Positions 1 to 7,852 of a stretch of DNA of 41,887 nucleotides are shown in pieces. The first letter of the stretch is position 1; the number at the start of each line of letters is the position of its first letter. The translations under genes were made by a program, and so were the position numbers. The DNA comes from Nitrospirales bacterium (lineage in GTDB: Bacteria; Nitrospirota; Nitrospiria; Nitrospirales; UBA8639), in the NCBI GenBank assembly GCA_029261355.1, contig JAJDBM010000044.1, positions 1-41,887 on the forward strand. The letters are read 5' to 3'. The notes under the pieces are model-generated. The model was not told the DNA's origin. It worked only from the letters and a program-made list of their open reading frames with translations, and ran no database searches.

Positions 1-19
1 GCGTATGAGCAGCAGATGG

Positions 20-306
20 CAACACTAGGGTGAGTGTCCACGGAAACGAGGGAAGTTCAGCAACACTAGGGTGAGTGTCCACGGAAACGAGGGAAGTTCA
101 GCAACACTAGGGTGAGTGTCCACGGAAACGAGGGAAGTTCAGCAACACTCGGGTGAGTGTCCACGGAAACGAGGGAAGTTCAGGCAACACTAGGGTGAGT
201 GTCCACGGAAACGAGGGAAGTTCAGCAACACTCGGGTGAGTGTCCACGGAAACGAGGGAAGTTCAGCAACACTCGGGTGAGTGTCCACGGAAACGAGGGA
301 AGTTCA
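20..306. repeat. 41-bp tandem repeat array, seven units
   Basis: Seven head-to-tail copies of a 41-bp unit start at 20, 61, 102, 143, 185, 226 and 267. The last copy lacks its final base, and one extra G sits at 184 between copies 4 and 5. The copies are almost identical; the main variation is CACTAGGG versus CACTCGGG. Each unit has a small dyad, ACACT...AGTGT. Because 41 is not a multiple of 3, the array is unlikely to encode a peptide repeat. Read on the minus strand, each unit carries TGAACT, CCC and GTGGACA in that order, which resembles the terminal inverted repeats of IS3-family elements. That link is inference. No spacers, so this is not a CRISPR array. Confidence 0.9.
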
Positions 307-774
307 CTAATTCTATCGCAGATCAGCTGGGTGTAGCTTGTTCGTGCCGATTCATTACTTTTTCCCACTCGAACAGCCATTTCTCATTACCTAATCTTCA
401 TGTCGACCTGTTCGGTTTTCAGAGAAAATAATGTCAAACTTCAGTTCTTTCCTTATAGTGTAACTACCGCTATTTGATCCTCCGGCACCCAAACAGGAAA
501 AAATAAACCCTTGAATACATTCACGTCTCCAAGGGATTATCAAACAGGTTGATACTTAGAAGCCGACGCTCTCTTACCGCCGGTCTTGGTAAAGATTCAC
601 TCATCCCTGCTTCACTTCACCTCGACTCCTCTCAAGCAACCTCAAAGAACGTACTATAGAGGTAAGAGAGAGCATTCACTTTCACGTTACGGACTTATGA
701 ATGTTGCTCTTTTAAAAGAGACTCGTGATGAGCACCTGGCTCATGACACATTCTAAACATACAGAAAGGACATC
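307..774. other. intergenic stretch, no gene seen
   Basis: No convincing coding frame is visible. A 10-bp perfect inverted repeat (CTCTCTTACC at 569-578, its complement at 661-670) flanks about 80 bp, and a 14-bp perfect palindrome (CTCTTTTAAAAGAG) lies at 707-720. Both could be parts of a degraded mobile element or regulatory sites of the following excisionase-like gene; neither role can be shown from sequence alone. Confidence 0.5.
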
Positions 775-1034
775 ATGACCAATCGTCACATCAAACCCCA
801 GTCAAACAGCATGCCGCGCCTGTCACCTGTGCGTGAACATCACCTCCTCAACATCAAGAAAGCGGCAGCCTATACTGCTTATCCGTCCACACCATTTACA
901 CGATGGTCTCTCAACGGCGAATTCCCTACGTCAAAGTCGGGCGATTGACAAAATTCGATCGAACGCTTCTGGACAAGTGGCTTCGTGACCATACGGTGCT
1001 TCCCATGCCCCGCATGGAGGTCCGAACGTCGTGA
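775..1034 (+). pseudogene. excisionase/MerR-type helix-turn-helix gene, frameshifted
   Basis: The frame opened by ATG at 775 reads ...HHLLNIKKAAAYT, the start of an excisionase-family (HTH_17) domain, then loses its sense near 875. Another frame carries on with TIYTMVSQRRIPYVKVGR followed by LTKFDRTLLDKWL and ends at the TGA at 1032-1034. Together they make the usual winged-helix pattern: LLxxKxAAxYL, then YxxVxxRxIPxxKxGRxxxF, then LDxWL. The frame change corresponds to one missing base (or two extra) around 865-885. Such proteins serve as excisionases or small regulators in integrative elements. A sequencing error could also explain the break. It lies inside the accessory DNA that ends at the broken tRNA-Pro. 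Confidence 0.7.
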
Positions 1035-1224
1035 ACAGAGTCGAGCATGGGGGGTCTCACCCGAGCGTCAGAAACTAGTGTTACATAGGTGTTAGAAAAA
1101 GAGCTAAAAGAGGATAAAACACGGGAAGAAACGGCTAACAGAAACAAGTAGTGAAAGGATGATTCATCAATAATAACAAGGGTTTTGTGAGTCTTATCAC
1201 TAACTTATACACCCCCCTCTCAGG

Positions 1225-1266
1225 TGCTCCCAAAGCAGGCGCGCTACCGGGCTGCGCTACGCCCCG
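1225..1266 (-). pseudogene. 5' half of a tRNA-Pro(UGG) gene, broken after the anticodon loop
   Basis: On the minus strand the sequence follows a bacterial tRNA-Pro: acceptor 5' strand CGGGGCG (1266-1260), TA, D stem GCGC/GCGC, a D loop, anticodon stem CCTGC, loop TTTGGGA with anticodon TGG (1234-1228), then GCA. After 1225 it departs from the tRNA: GCACC replaces the expected GCAGG, and there is no variable loop, T arm or 3' acceptor strand. The rdgB stop codon lies in the D loop, so the last rdgB codons are tRNA sequence. Integrases often recombine within tRNA genes, and the excisionase-like remnant and repeats lie just beyond the break, so a junction or deletion scar of an integrated element is the best explanation. 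Confidence 0.8.
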
Positions 1267-1894
1267 ACTGAATCCGTGGAATCCATTTATTTGTGAGTAG
1301 AACTTTGGCTTTCTGTAACGCTAACGCACGATGACTGATCGTATTCTTATAGTCAAGTGATACTTCAGCCAGCGTCTTCTCTAAATCAGGGAGAAGAAAC
1401 ACCGGATCATAGCCAAATCCCTCTGAACCTGAAGCTTTTTCTGTAATCTGTCCCTTCAACACCCCATCAACAACATCCACCTCACCAGCTGGATCGGCAA
1501 TGGCTACTACTGTAAGGAAATGTGCCTCGCGATGTCCAGGGGAAATACCAGTCATTTCTCGAAGCAGCTTTTGACAATTATCGTCATACGTGGCGTCTTC
1601 GCCGGCATATCGTGCCGCAAACACACCCGGCTGCCCATTTAAGGCCTGCACGTCCAATCCGGTATCGTCAGCAATGGTGACATAACCGGTATATTGTGCA
1701 ATCCCTTGTGCTTTCTTTATAGCATTTTCTTCACAGGTTGTTCCATCTTCTACGATAATGGGAGCCTGAGGAAAATCACTGAGCGTCAAAACTGAAACAG
1801 GGAGATCCGCGAGAAGGGCAAGAATCTCCTCACGTTTATGCTGATTGCCCGTGGCCAGGACAAGCACGTCTTCTCTTTGAGAGCGATCATTCAA
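1244..1894 (-). CDS. rdgB: XTP/dITP diphosphatase (HAM1/RdgB family)
   Basis: Hydrolyses non-canonical purine nucleoside triphosphates (dITP, XTP) to monophosphates plus pyrophosphate, cleaning the cytosolic nucleotide pool. The 216-aa protein has the family's motifs: [12 protein letters not shown] (residues 13-24), EEN (55-57), ADDTGLDV (75-82), then GFGYDP and SHRALAL near the C-terminus. The start is taken as TTG at 1894, overlapping the rph stop as TTGA, which implies translational coupling; a GTG lies at codon 10. The C-terminal tail, about 16 residues past the usual end, is encoded partly by the 5' half of tRNA-Pro, and the stop TAG falls in the tRNA D loop. Function is secure; the start is less so. 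Confidence 0.95.
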   Translation of the reverse strand: MNDRSQREDVLVLATGNQHKREEILALLADLPVSVLTLSDFPQAPIIVEDGTTCEENAIKKAQGIAQYTGYVTIADDTGLDVQALNGQPGVFAARYAGEDATYDDNCQKLLREMTGISPGHREAHFLTVVAIADPAGEVDVVDGVLKGQITEKASGSEGFGYDPVFLLPDLEKTLAEVSLDYKNTISHRALALQKAKVLLTNKWIPRIQSGRSAAR

Positions 1895-2628
1895 GCCAAT
1901 GGCCCTAGAAGTTCTTTTTGGATCGTAATCAGACGTTCAATTCCAAGCCATCCGGTCGACAGGAAGGCATCGAGGTCTTTTTTGTCAAATGGCGCCCCCT
2001 CCGCTGTTCCCTGAACTTCGACCAACTGACCTTGCCCTGTCATGACAAGATTCATATCAACATCAGCGACGGAGTCTTCATCATATGCGAGATCTATGAG
2101 AATGTCGTTTCCAATTTTCCCAATACTAATGGCCGCCAGATAATCGTTTAATGGTCTCCGTTTAATGAGCTGCTTTTCTTTGAGTTTTGTCATGGCATCA
2201 GCAAGGGCAATGAAAGAGCCGGTAATGGCTGCAGTTCGGGTCCCTCCATCAGCCTGAATGACATCACAATCAATCCACACTGTTCGCTCACCAAGGGCGG
2301 TCATATCTGTGACGGCCCGTAGGGCACGTCCAACCAGGCGTTGAATTTCCAAGGTTCGCCCACCCTGTTTTCCTCTATTGGCTTCTCGGGCCATGCGATC
2401 ATGGGTCGACCGAGGCAACATGCCATATTCTGCCGTCACCCAGCCTTTTCCCTTGTCTCGGAGAAAAGAGGGTACCTTTTCCTCAACTGAGGCATTACAA
2501 ATGACTTTGGTTTCTCCCATTTCAATCAACACGGATCCTTCAGCATACTTTGTAAATCCCCGTGTGATTTTCACAGGACGAATTTCATCCGCCTGCCGTC
2601 CGTCTGATCGTTTAGTCGTTGTGGTCAT
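1891..2628 (-). CDS. rph: ribonuclease PH
   Basis: Phosphorolytic 3'-5' exoribonuclease that trims tRNA 3' ends, using phosphate and releasing nucleoside diphosphates; a hexamer in the cytosol. The 245-aa length matches the family. Characteristic stretches are [12 protein letters not shown] at the N-terminus, [15 protein letters not shown], the [20 protein letters not shown] helix region and [18 protein letters not shown]. The open frame extends 20 codons upstream, but ATG at 2628 fits the family N-terminus and has AAGGA about ten bases before it. It is the first gene of an rph-rdgB unit, a frequent pairing in bacteria. Confidence 0.97.
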   Translation of the reverse strand: MTTTTKRSDGRQADEIRPVKITRGFTKYAEGSVLIEMGETKVICNASVEEKVPSFLRDKGKGWVTAEYGMLPRSTHDRMAREANRGKQGGRTLEIQRLVGRALRAVTDMTALGERTVWIDCDVIQADGGTRTAAITGSFIALADAMTKLKEKQLIKRRPLNDYLAAISIGKIGNDILIDLAYDEDSVADVDMNLVMTGQGQLVEVQGTAEGAPFDKKDLDAFLSTGWLGIERLITIQKELLGPLA

Positions 2629-2712
2629 TCTTGAGATATCCTTTGTGAAAAGAAGACGGATTATAATGAGGGTTTGTTGAAAACACAAACGACCAGGAAG
2701 GTGACCAATCGA

Positions 2713-2887
2713 TCATTCGTCTGTCCTGGAAAGACGATCTTTGTTGATGTGACGCTGTCGCCGAGCGACGATAAATCGAACGCCGAGTAGGAGAAGGATC
2801 AAGATACTTATCCCCCACACAAAGGCATCTTCGTAGAGAAAAATATACGGCATAGTTGACTAATAATGCGAGGCAAATGCCCAACAT
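2713..2887 (-). pseudogene. small two-helix membrane protein, split by a frameshift in an A5/T5 run
   Basis: Two minus-strand frames join at a five-base homopolymer (plus-strand A5, 2839-2843). The upstream frame from ATG 2887 reads MLGICLALLVNYAVYF, one hydrophobic helix. Dropping one base of the run continues as LYEDAFVWGISILILLLLG and VRFIVARRQRHINKD, ending at TGA 2713-2715: a second helix with a basic tail. Unjoined, the second half could be a 46-aa protein from ATG 2853. No family is recognised and neither start has a clear ribosome binding site. Continuity of membrane character across the run suggests one gene with a real frameshift, slippage or a sequencing error. It lies between divergent serS and rph. 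Confidence 0.4.
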
Positions 2888-2976
2888 ATATAATGGAACA
2901 TACTGTGATCGTTGACTCCCATTTCAGCGAATGATAGATTCTCACCAAATGCCATACTCCCTAAGGATGAAGACTT

Positions 2977-4263
2977 ATGCATGACCCTCGTGTTTTAAAA
3001 GATCAACTGGCGACTTTGCAAGAACAATTAGGAACGCGAGGGAAAGACATTCCCTGGGACCAGATTCAAAAACTCACGGAACAACGGCGAGAACTCATCG
3101 CCCAAGTTGAAGACCTGAGACATCAGCTCAAGTTGGGATCAGAAGACGTCGCCAAACGCAAACGAGAGAAACTCCCAACCGATGAAGTGACGGCCAGACT
3201 TCGCGAACTGGGTGATCGCATTCAAACACTTGAAGAGCCCTTACGCAAACTAGAAGAAGAGTTGCACGGTCAAGCACTCCGAATTCCGAATACCCCCCAA
3301 TCTTCTGTCCCTCATGGAACCGATGCCTCTCAGAATGTCGAAGTTCGACGTTGGGGCACGCCTCCGTCGTTTGATTTCACTCCACGTTCACACGATGAAC
3401 TGGGAGAAGCACTTGGCATTTTCGATTTTGAGCGAGCCAGTAAATTAACAGGATCACGCTTTTCCCTCTCGATTGGGTTAGGCGCGAAGCTTGAACGAGC
3501 CTTAGCCAATTTCATGCTCGAACTCCATACACAAGAACATGGCTATACAGAAATCCTTCCGCCGTTCATCGTGAATCGTGCCGCAATGACGGGAACGGGG
3601 CAACTCCCAAAATTTGAAGATGATGCATTTCACTTAGCGAGCGAAGACTATTTTTTAATTCCGACTTCAGAAGTTCCTGTGACCAACATTTATCAAAATG
3701 AAATTCTCTCTGAAGAGGATTTACCGATTCGCTATGTCGCGCACACGCCCTGTTTTCGTCGAGAAGCCGGGTCATATGGCCAAGATACCAAGGGGCTCAT
3801 TCGCGTGCATCAATTTAATAAAGTAGAACTCGTGAATTTTACACATCCTGAACAGTCACAGGACGCGTTAGAGGCATTGACGATGGCAGCAGAAAAAGTG
3901 CTACAAGCGCTGAACCTCCCCTACCGTGTCATGGCACTCTGCACTGGCGATTTAGGTTTTTCTGCCGCAAAAACCTATGACCTTGAGGTCTGGGTTCCAT
4001 CCCAACAAACATATCGAGAAGTATCATCGTGTAGTAATTTTGAAGCGTTTCAAGCCAGACGTGCAGGGATTCGTTATCGTCCTAAGAAAGGCAAAGCGAC
4101 CCATCTTCACACCTTAAATGGATCAGCCCTGGCCATTGGCCGAACCGTCATGGCAATATTAGAAAATTATCAGCAAGCAGATGGATCTGTGAACATTCCT
4201 AATGCTCTTCGTTCCTATTTTTCAGAAACAGAACACATGATCACTCCATCCCCCAAAAAATAA
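2977..4263 (+). CDS. serS: seryl-tRNA synthetase
   Basis: Charges tRNA-Ser (and tRNA-Sec where present) with serine in the cytosol. The 428-aa length is that of class II SerRS. Residues 1-110 form the antiparallel coiled-coil arm that grips the tRNA-Ser long variable arm ([24 protein letters not shown]). The catalytic core holds motif 2 ([20 protein letters not shown]) and motif 3 ([19 protein letters not shown]). ATG at 2977 has AAGGA about ten bases upstream. It is divergent from rph, and tRNA-Ser(UGA), one of its substrates, lies about 650 bp downstream. Confidence 0.98.
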   Translation: MHDPRVLKDQLATLQEQLGTRGKDIPWDQIQKLTEQRRELIAQVEDLRHQLKLGSEDVAKRKREKLPTDEVTARLRELGDRIQTLEEPLRKLEEELHGQALRIPNTPQSSVPHGTDASQNVEVRRWGTPPSFDFTPRSHDELGEALGIFDFERASKLTGSRFSLSIGLGAKLERALANFMLELHTQEHGYTEILPPFIVNRAAMTGTGQLPKFEDDAFHLASEDYFLIPTSEVPVTNIYQNEILSEEDLPIRYVAHTPCFRREAGSYGQDTKGLIRVHQFNKVELVNFTHPEQSQDALEALTMAAEKVLQALNLPYRVMALCTGDLGFSAAKTYDLEVWVPSQQTYREVSSCSNFEAFQARRAGIRYRPKKGKATHLHTLNGSALAIGRTVMAILENYQQADGSVNIPNALRSYFSETEHMITPSPKK

Positions 4264-4290
4264 TAATCAATAACACGACACTGAATAATC

Positions 4291-4737
4291 ATGGATGATT
4301 CTCGATTGTCACCCTACGCCTGGGACTTACTGGTCGAACAAATATTTGGCGCGACTTACGCGTGGCCAACTCTACCGCACAAATTTTTCCTTTGGAATTC
4401 AAAGGGACTCTATATTGATTATCATTATATCAATCCCGTCTGTGGCCATTATTTTGGAGGAGACCGTTTACTCGGAAAAAAAATAACAACGGTCTTACCT
4501 CAACCAATGGCCAAAGGGGTACGGTTATCAGTATTCCAGACACTCGATTTACAAGTACCAATGGTTGATTACTATGAACTCATAATCAATAAACAATCCT
4601 GTCGAGTTCACGTCCGGTACTTACCCTTTGAAGACAAAGTACTGGGAGTCGTAAACGACTATCCCATACAACAAGAAGAAACCATATCCGACACCCTGCC
4701 CAAAACGCGTCGTACCAAAACTAAAAATCTAGCCTGA
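4291..4737 (+). CDS. small PAS-fold protein
   Basis: A 148-aa protein of unknown role. The stretch FFLWNSKGLYIDYHYINP ... LLGKKITTVLPQP ... YYELIINKQSCRVHVRYLP ... VLGVVNDYP follows the PAS sequence pattern: an entry strand, 'LLGKxxxxVLP', then two long strands ending like '(I/V)xxDIT'. No histidine kinase, GGDEF or other output domain follows; the last 25 residues are polar and basic (KTRRTKTK). A stand-alone sensory or scaffold PAS module is the likeliest reading. It begins 27 bp after serS with no visible ribosome binding site, so it may be co-transcribed. Specific ligand or partner cannot be inferred. Confidence 0.65.
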   Translation: MDDSRLSPYAWDLLVEQIFGATYAWPTLPHKFFLWNSKGLYIDYHYINPVCGHYFGGDRLLGKKITTVLPQPMAKGVRLSVFQTLDLQVPMVDYYELIINKQSCRVHVRYLPFEDKVLGVVNDYPIQQEETISDTLPKTRRTKTKNLA

Positions 4738-4830
4738 CCTTCCACTGTCTAAAAAAATCATTTTCCAACTGAGAAAATTCAAAAAATCATTTTTGTCAGT
4801 GATCACATCTTCAATCGATACCCGCATATT

Positions 4831-4859
4831 TTCATTCAAGACCACAAATCTCATATAAA
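4831..4859 (+). promoter_or_regulatory. candidate sigma-70 promoter for tRNA-Ser
   Basis: A -10-like TATAAA (4854-4859) lies 17 bp after TTCATT (4831-4836), about 50 bp before the tRNA. The -10 is good, the -35 weak. The 11-bp hairpin at 4872-4896 would be in the tRNA leader if this promoter is used. Confidence 0.35.
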
Positions 4860-4871
4860 ACGCCAGCATGC

Positions 4872-4896
4872 ATAGACAAATCTATGATTTGTCTAT
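4872..4896. repeat. perfect 11-bp inverted repeat in front of tRNA-Ser
   Basis: ATAGACAAATC, loop TAT, GATTTGTCTAT: eleven base pairs without mismatch, ending 12 bp before the tRNA 5' end. There is no T run after it, so it is a poor intrinsic terminator. It could be a leader hairpin removed by tRNA 5' processing, or a protein-binding dyad. Confidence 0.75.
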
Positions 4897-4908
4897 TAAT
4901 ATATGCGT

Positions 4909-4996
4909 GGAGGGGTGCTAGAGTGGACGAATAGGCCGGTCTTGAAAACCGGAGTTCTTCACGGGACCGTGGGTTCGAATCCCACCCCCTCCGCCA
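4909..4996 (+). tRNA. tRNA-Ser(UGA)
   Basis: A complete class II tRNA. Acceptor stem GGAGGGG (4909-4915) pairs with CCCCTCC (4986-4992), the discriminator base is G, and CCA is encoded. The anticodon arm is CCGGT-CTTGAAA-ACCGG with anticodon TGA. A long variable arm (CGGGACCGTG region) and the T arm GGGTTCGAATCCC follow, as required for tRNA-Ser. Confidence 0.98.
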
Positions 4997-5337
4997 GTAA
5001 AATCAATGGGTTACGTGCTCACATCCCTCCAACCATCAGACCTTCCCCCTGCGTGTAGCCATTCTTGCCGCCATTTTGAGTTCTGAAACAACTCTGACCA
5101 AGTCAGCTTCCTGGGTGAGTTGAGCCTCACGAGAGATTTATGCAGCAATCACCCCGAGAACCAGGATTGAGGCATACTATCTTCATCGCAACCAATTCCC
5201 CGGCTAAAACGAGTACTGTGCATATAACGGTGTAGAGACCTGAGCTGACCAAGAGAGGTCCCAGAATGAAACGAACACGAGTGATATACCGAGTCGTCTG
5301 ATCAATAATATCAAGTCTTAGTTTTGAATGGAAATTC
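4997..5337. other. intergenic stretch between tRNA-Ser and creA
   Basis: No confident gene. On the minus strand two short, non-joined frames look partly protein-like: a hydrophobic segment (RFILGPLLVSSGLYTVICTV) around 5180-5260, and ISREAQLTQEADLVRVV plus following residues around 5040-5125. Stops interrupt both. They may be remains of a decayed gene downstream of creA, or chance. Confidence 0.4.
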
Positions 5338-5805
5338 TTATGGACCCGGCCAGGGCATGATGGGGACTGTCGAGATCGAATTTTTTGGTGAACCTTCAAT
5401 GACTTTATCGCTATACACAAGATAAATTAGTGTATTGCGTTTCTTGTCAAAAAAACGCACGACTTGTAATTTCTTGAAAATCAACGATCGACTTTCCTTA
5501 AAGACCAGCTCCCCTTCTTCAAGCTCAACAGGCAGACGAACAGGGCCAACCTGACGGCAGGCAATAGACGCATCCGAGCTATCCTCGGCTAATCCGACCA
5601 TCCCTTTCAATCCACCTTTCCTTGATCGACTCAGATGACATGTGACTCCCTCAATCTTTGGGTCATCAAATGCTTCAATGACGATTTTATGGTCTGGGCC
5701 AAGGAAATTAAATTTCGTGTCCACACTTCCAATTTCCTCTGCGTGACTAGTGGGAACCAGTAGGGTCAATAGGAAGAATGCTGGAATAAGTAAATTGGTG
5801 CTCAT
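5338..5805 (-). CDS. creA: CreA family periplasmic protein
   Basis: The 155-aa product matches CreA closely: [92 protein letters not shown] are all family signatures. A signal peptide covers residues 1-22 with cleavage after SHA, so the protein is exported to the periplasm. CreA is conserved in Gram-negative bacteria but its function is not known. ATG at 5805 has GAGAGG about nine bases upstream. It is monocistronic here; the E. coli creBCD neighbours are absent. Confidence 0.93.
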   Translation of the reverse strand: MSTNLLIPAFFLLTLLVPTSHAEEIGSVDTKFNFLGPDHKIVIEAFDDPKIEGVTCHLSRSRKGGLKGMVGLAEDSSDASIACRQVGPVRLPVELEEGELVFKESRSLIFKKLQVVRFFDKKRNTLIYLVYSDKVIEGSPKNSISTVPIMPWPGP

Positions 5806-6241
5806 GAAAAATACCTCTCAATTAACCGAAAAACGTTCATTCAAAATTCGAAAGAAACCTACGACATTCATAATATACCTAGAGTTATTTGTTGGTGATA
5901 GTCAAGAGAAGTCTAGCTCCTACCTAAACTAATAATTCATTGTCCCCTATTGGCCTTTCATGAAAAACCATGATGCTGAGAGAGAAGATTCCCGCGGTGC
6001 TTTTTGTATTCGTCTATTTGGTGACCATTCCCTTTTTATTGACAATCTGGCATGACATTCAATGAATTTCAAACAAAAGGTTCTACATGTTTTGTCACAT
6101 TCTTCCTAGATGCTGGCGTTCTTACATCAATGTAGTATTTCATGCCCTTGAATGAATCAAGGAAATGAGAATTGAGCCGAAAAAGGAGGGAACAGGCGAT
6201 TCTCACAATATGTCTATTTGAATACTAAGGGAGGTCGAGCG
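5806..6241. other. divergent intergenic region
   Basis: This 436-bp gap separates creA (minus) from the small plus-strand gene at 6242. A TTGACA at 6039-6044 could be the -35 of a plus-strand promoter, but no good -10 lies at 16-18 bp. No gene is seen. Confidence 0.4.
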
Positions 6242-6505
6242 ATGAATGTTACAGGGATAGAACAAGCACAGGGTCCACTGAGCCAAGTGGCAAATTCTCT
6301 ATCGTCCGCCAACAAACCGTCAAGTGCGGTTCAACGGACGGAAGATAAAGGAGAAAATTCAAAGAGCCCACTGCAAACAGGGCCACAAGATCAACAAGGC
6401 GTGAAGGTAGAAATCTCTCGAGCCGCTCAAGCCCTTTCAGAGTCTCAATTCTCCTCAGGACAAGGATCTCAACAACAACCCGACTCTCCGTTAGATAAAC
6501 GATAG
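6242..6505 (+). CDS. small disordered protein, unknown
   Basis: An 87-aa protein rich in Ser, Gln, Asn and Pro, without Cys or Trp and probably disordered. ATG at 6242 is chosen because GGGAGG lies eight bases upstream; the frame could open earlier at a TTG. The segment VKVEISRAAQALSES resembles the linker of FlgM and of other flagellar-associated proteins, where 'VxLSxxAQAL' is common, but no FlgM C-terminal helices follow. A flagellar or surface-regulatory role is only a guess. A 14-bp stem-loop closes the transcription unit. Confidence 0.6.
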   Translation: MNVTGIEQAQGPLSQVANSLSSANKPSSAVQRTEDKGENSKSPLQTGPQDQQGVKVEISRAAQALSESQFSSGQGSQQQPDSPLDKR

Positions 6506-6535
6506 GTCAGAGACACCGCCTGATGACATTCTGCC

Positions 6536-6581
6536 CTTGAGGGAAGTAGAGCACATGAGTAATCTGCCTACTTTCCTCAAG
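6536..6581. terminator. 14-bp stem-loop between convergent genes
   Basis: CTTGAGGGAAGTAG (6536-6549) pairs with CTACTTTCCTCAAG (6568-6581) over 14 positions with one G-U pair and an 18-nt loop. It stands between the small gene at 6242 (+) and the J-domain gene (-). There is no U tract, so it may act as a bidirectional stop or mRNA-end stabiliser. Confidence 0.5.
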
Positions 6582-6642
6582 CGACACAGCCGACTCTCGA
6601 TACTGGACGTTCTATCCTGACAGGGAAACCTAGGAGTCATGG

Positions 6643-7308
6643 TCATCGTCTGACGTAAAACATTTCACAGGCACGTCGATATCCGTCGACCCACCCTTCA
6701 TCATAAAATTTTTCAAGTTGCTTGCGTAACGCATCGGACTCTTTGTCATCATTCCCTCGGCACACACCTTGAGAGAGAAGCATTTGATGTGCAACCTCGA
6801 CTAAGTGTTCCCGACGTTGAATGAGATCATCTGAAACTAATGTCTGGATCACTTCCTTGGCACGGCCAATGACGAATGCCTCTTGAAATGTGTCGTATCC
6901 TTGCTTCTCCACCACTCGCGTTCGAATAATTGCCAATTCTTTCATAATTCGCTCTTGGTCTTTAATTAATGTGAGAAACACATCTCGTTGTGCTTCATCA
7001 TGTAAGGTCTCCTCCATGGCCTTAAAGGCCACGCCTGGATCTGGGGTTTCTTCTGGCTGGGTTCCAAATCCATCAACCTGTTGTCGATATCCTCCAAATC
7101 GTAATCGGTCATAGGCTTTTCGACTGTCTGTATCATTCAAAACTTCATATGCAGCATTAATTTCACGAATCTTCACCTCGGCTTCAGGTTTGCCTTGATT
7201 GGTATCTGGATGATACTTGAGAGCCAACCTACGATAGGATTTTTTAATTTGATCATCAGATGAGTCTGGCTCAACCTCAAGGACTGCATAATAATCAAGA
7301 CGTGCCAT
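6643..7308 (-). CDS. J-domain (DnaJ-like) co-chaperone
   Basis: A 221-aa protein with a canonical J domain at residues 4-68: DYYAVLEVEPDSSDDQIKKS, the HPD motif at 33-35 and the helix IV region AYEVLNDTDSRKAYD. It should stimulate a DnaK-type Hsp70 ATPase. There is no Gly/Phe-rich linker, no CxxCxGxG zinc domain and no DnaJ C-terminal domain, so it is not DnaJ itself. Residues 85-221 are mostly charged helix of unknown family and may define a client. ATG at 7308 has GGAG nine bases upstream. Confidence 0.88.
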   Translation of the reverse strand: MARLDYYAVLEVEPDSSDDQIKKSYRRLALKYHPDTNQGKPEAEVKIREINAAYEVLNDTDSRKAYDRLRFGGYRQQVDGFGTQPEETPDPGVAFKAMEETLHDEAQRDVFLTLIKDQERIMKELAIIRTRVVEKQGYDTFQEAFVIGRAKEVIQTLVSDDLIQRREHLVEVAHQMLLSQGVCRGNDDKESDALRKQLEKFYDEGWVDGYRRACEMFYVRR

Positions 7309-7467
7309 TTACAATCTCCAAAGACGTATCAATCAATTCATGATCAAACATGTATTTCATTTTCGGTGAATAAGGGCACCACTTCGTTTAATGTAAAGAC
7401 AACCACTCTCATTACCATGACAGGATTTGAAGGAAAGTGGATTGGCGAAGAGAGACTAACCTGAGAG

Positions 7468-7665
7468 TTATTGAGTTCGTCGCGTGAGAGGGGGACGACC
7501 TGGGCCACCGGGATGCCACGGTCTATTTCCATTTTGTTCTCGCATGTTCGTCCGACGTTTGCGTAAATGATGGGCGCAAAACCAGCCACTAATTGCTTTG
7601 CGAGGACAATAGATACAAAGCCCTGCAGCCTTGTGTCGTTGTTGATAGCGTTCTTGGCGTGTCAT
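7468..7665 (-). CDS. small Cys/His-rich putative zinc-binding protein
   Basis: A 65-aa basic protein starting MTRQERYQQRHKAAGLCIYC. It has CxxC (GLCIYC) followed by a second metal-ligand pair in WFCAHH, spaced as in small treble-clef or zinc-ribbon proteins found widely in phages and bacteria ('GLCxxCGxxA...xxCxxH'). The Arg- and Pro-rich tail could bind nucleic acid. The frame opens earlier at ATG 7701, giving 77 aa; the shorter start is chosen by the look of related proteins, but neither start has a strong ribosome binding site. Function unknown. Confidence 0.6.
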   Translation of the reverse strand: MTRQERYQQRHKAAGLCIYCPRKAISGWFCAHHLRKRRTNMREQNGNRPWHPGGPGRPPLTRRTQ

Positions 7666-7852
7666 ATCTATAATCATGATACTCAATACTATGAAATGCA
7701 TTCAACTTCTTCATAATTTCAATAACTCACGAAACTATACCTAGGTGTACTCCATTGAACAGGATTAATCAACTCCATTGTTTTCAATAAAGAAATTCCA
7801 TGTACCTCATAGATTACTTTACATTTACAAGGGTTAAAAACAGCTTAGACAA

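Noticed and set aside
20-306. CRISPR array
   Set aside because: Units are directly adjacent with no spacers, and no cas genes are present.
240-431. 63-codon ORF crossing the tandem repeat
   Set aside because: It arises from repeat sequence read through unit by unit, starts inside a repeat and has no ribosome binding site.
2955-2955. Alternative upstream ATG for the frameshifted membrane protein
   Set aside because: It would need a second frameshift, and its AGGGAG sits directly on the start codon.
5025-5260. Gene remnant downstream of creA on the minus strand
   Set aside because: Short protein-like stretches are split by several stops and I could not name a family; left as a note in the intergenic entry.
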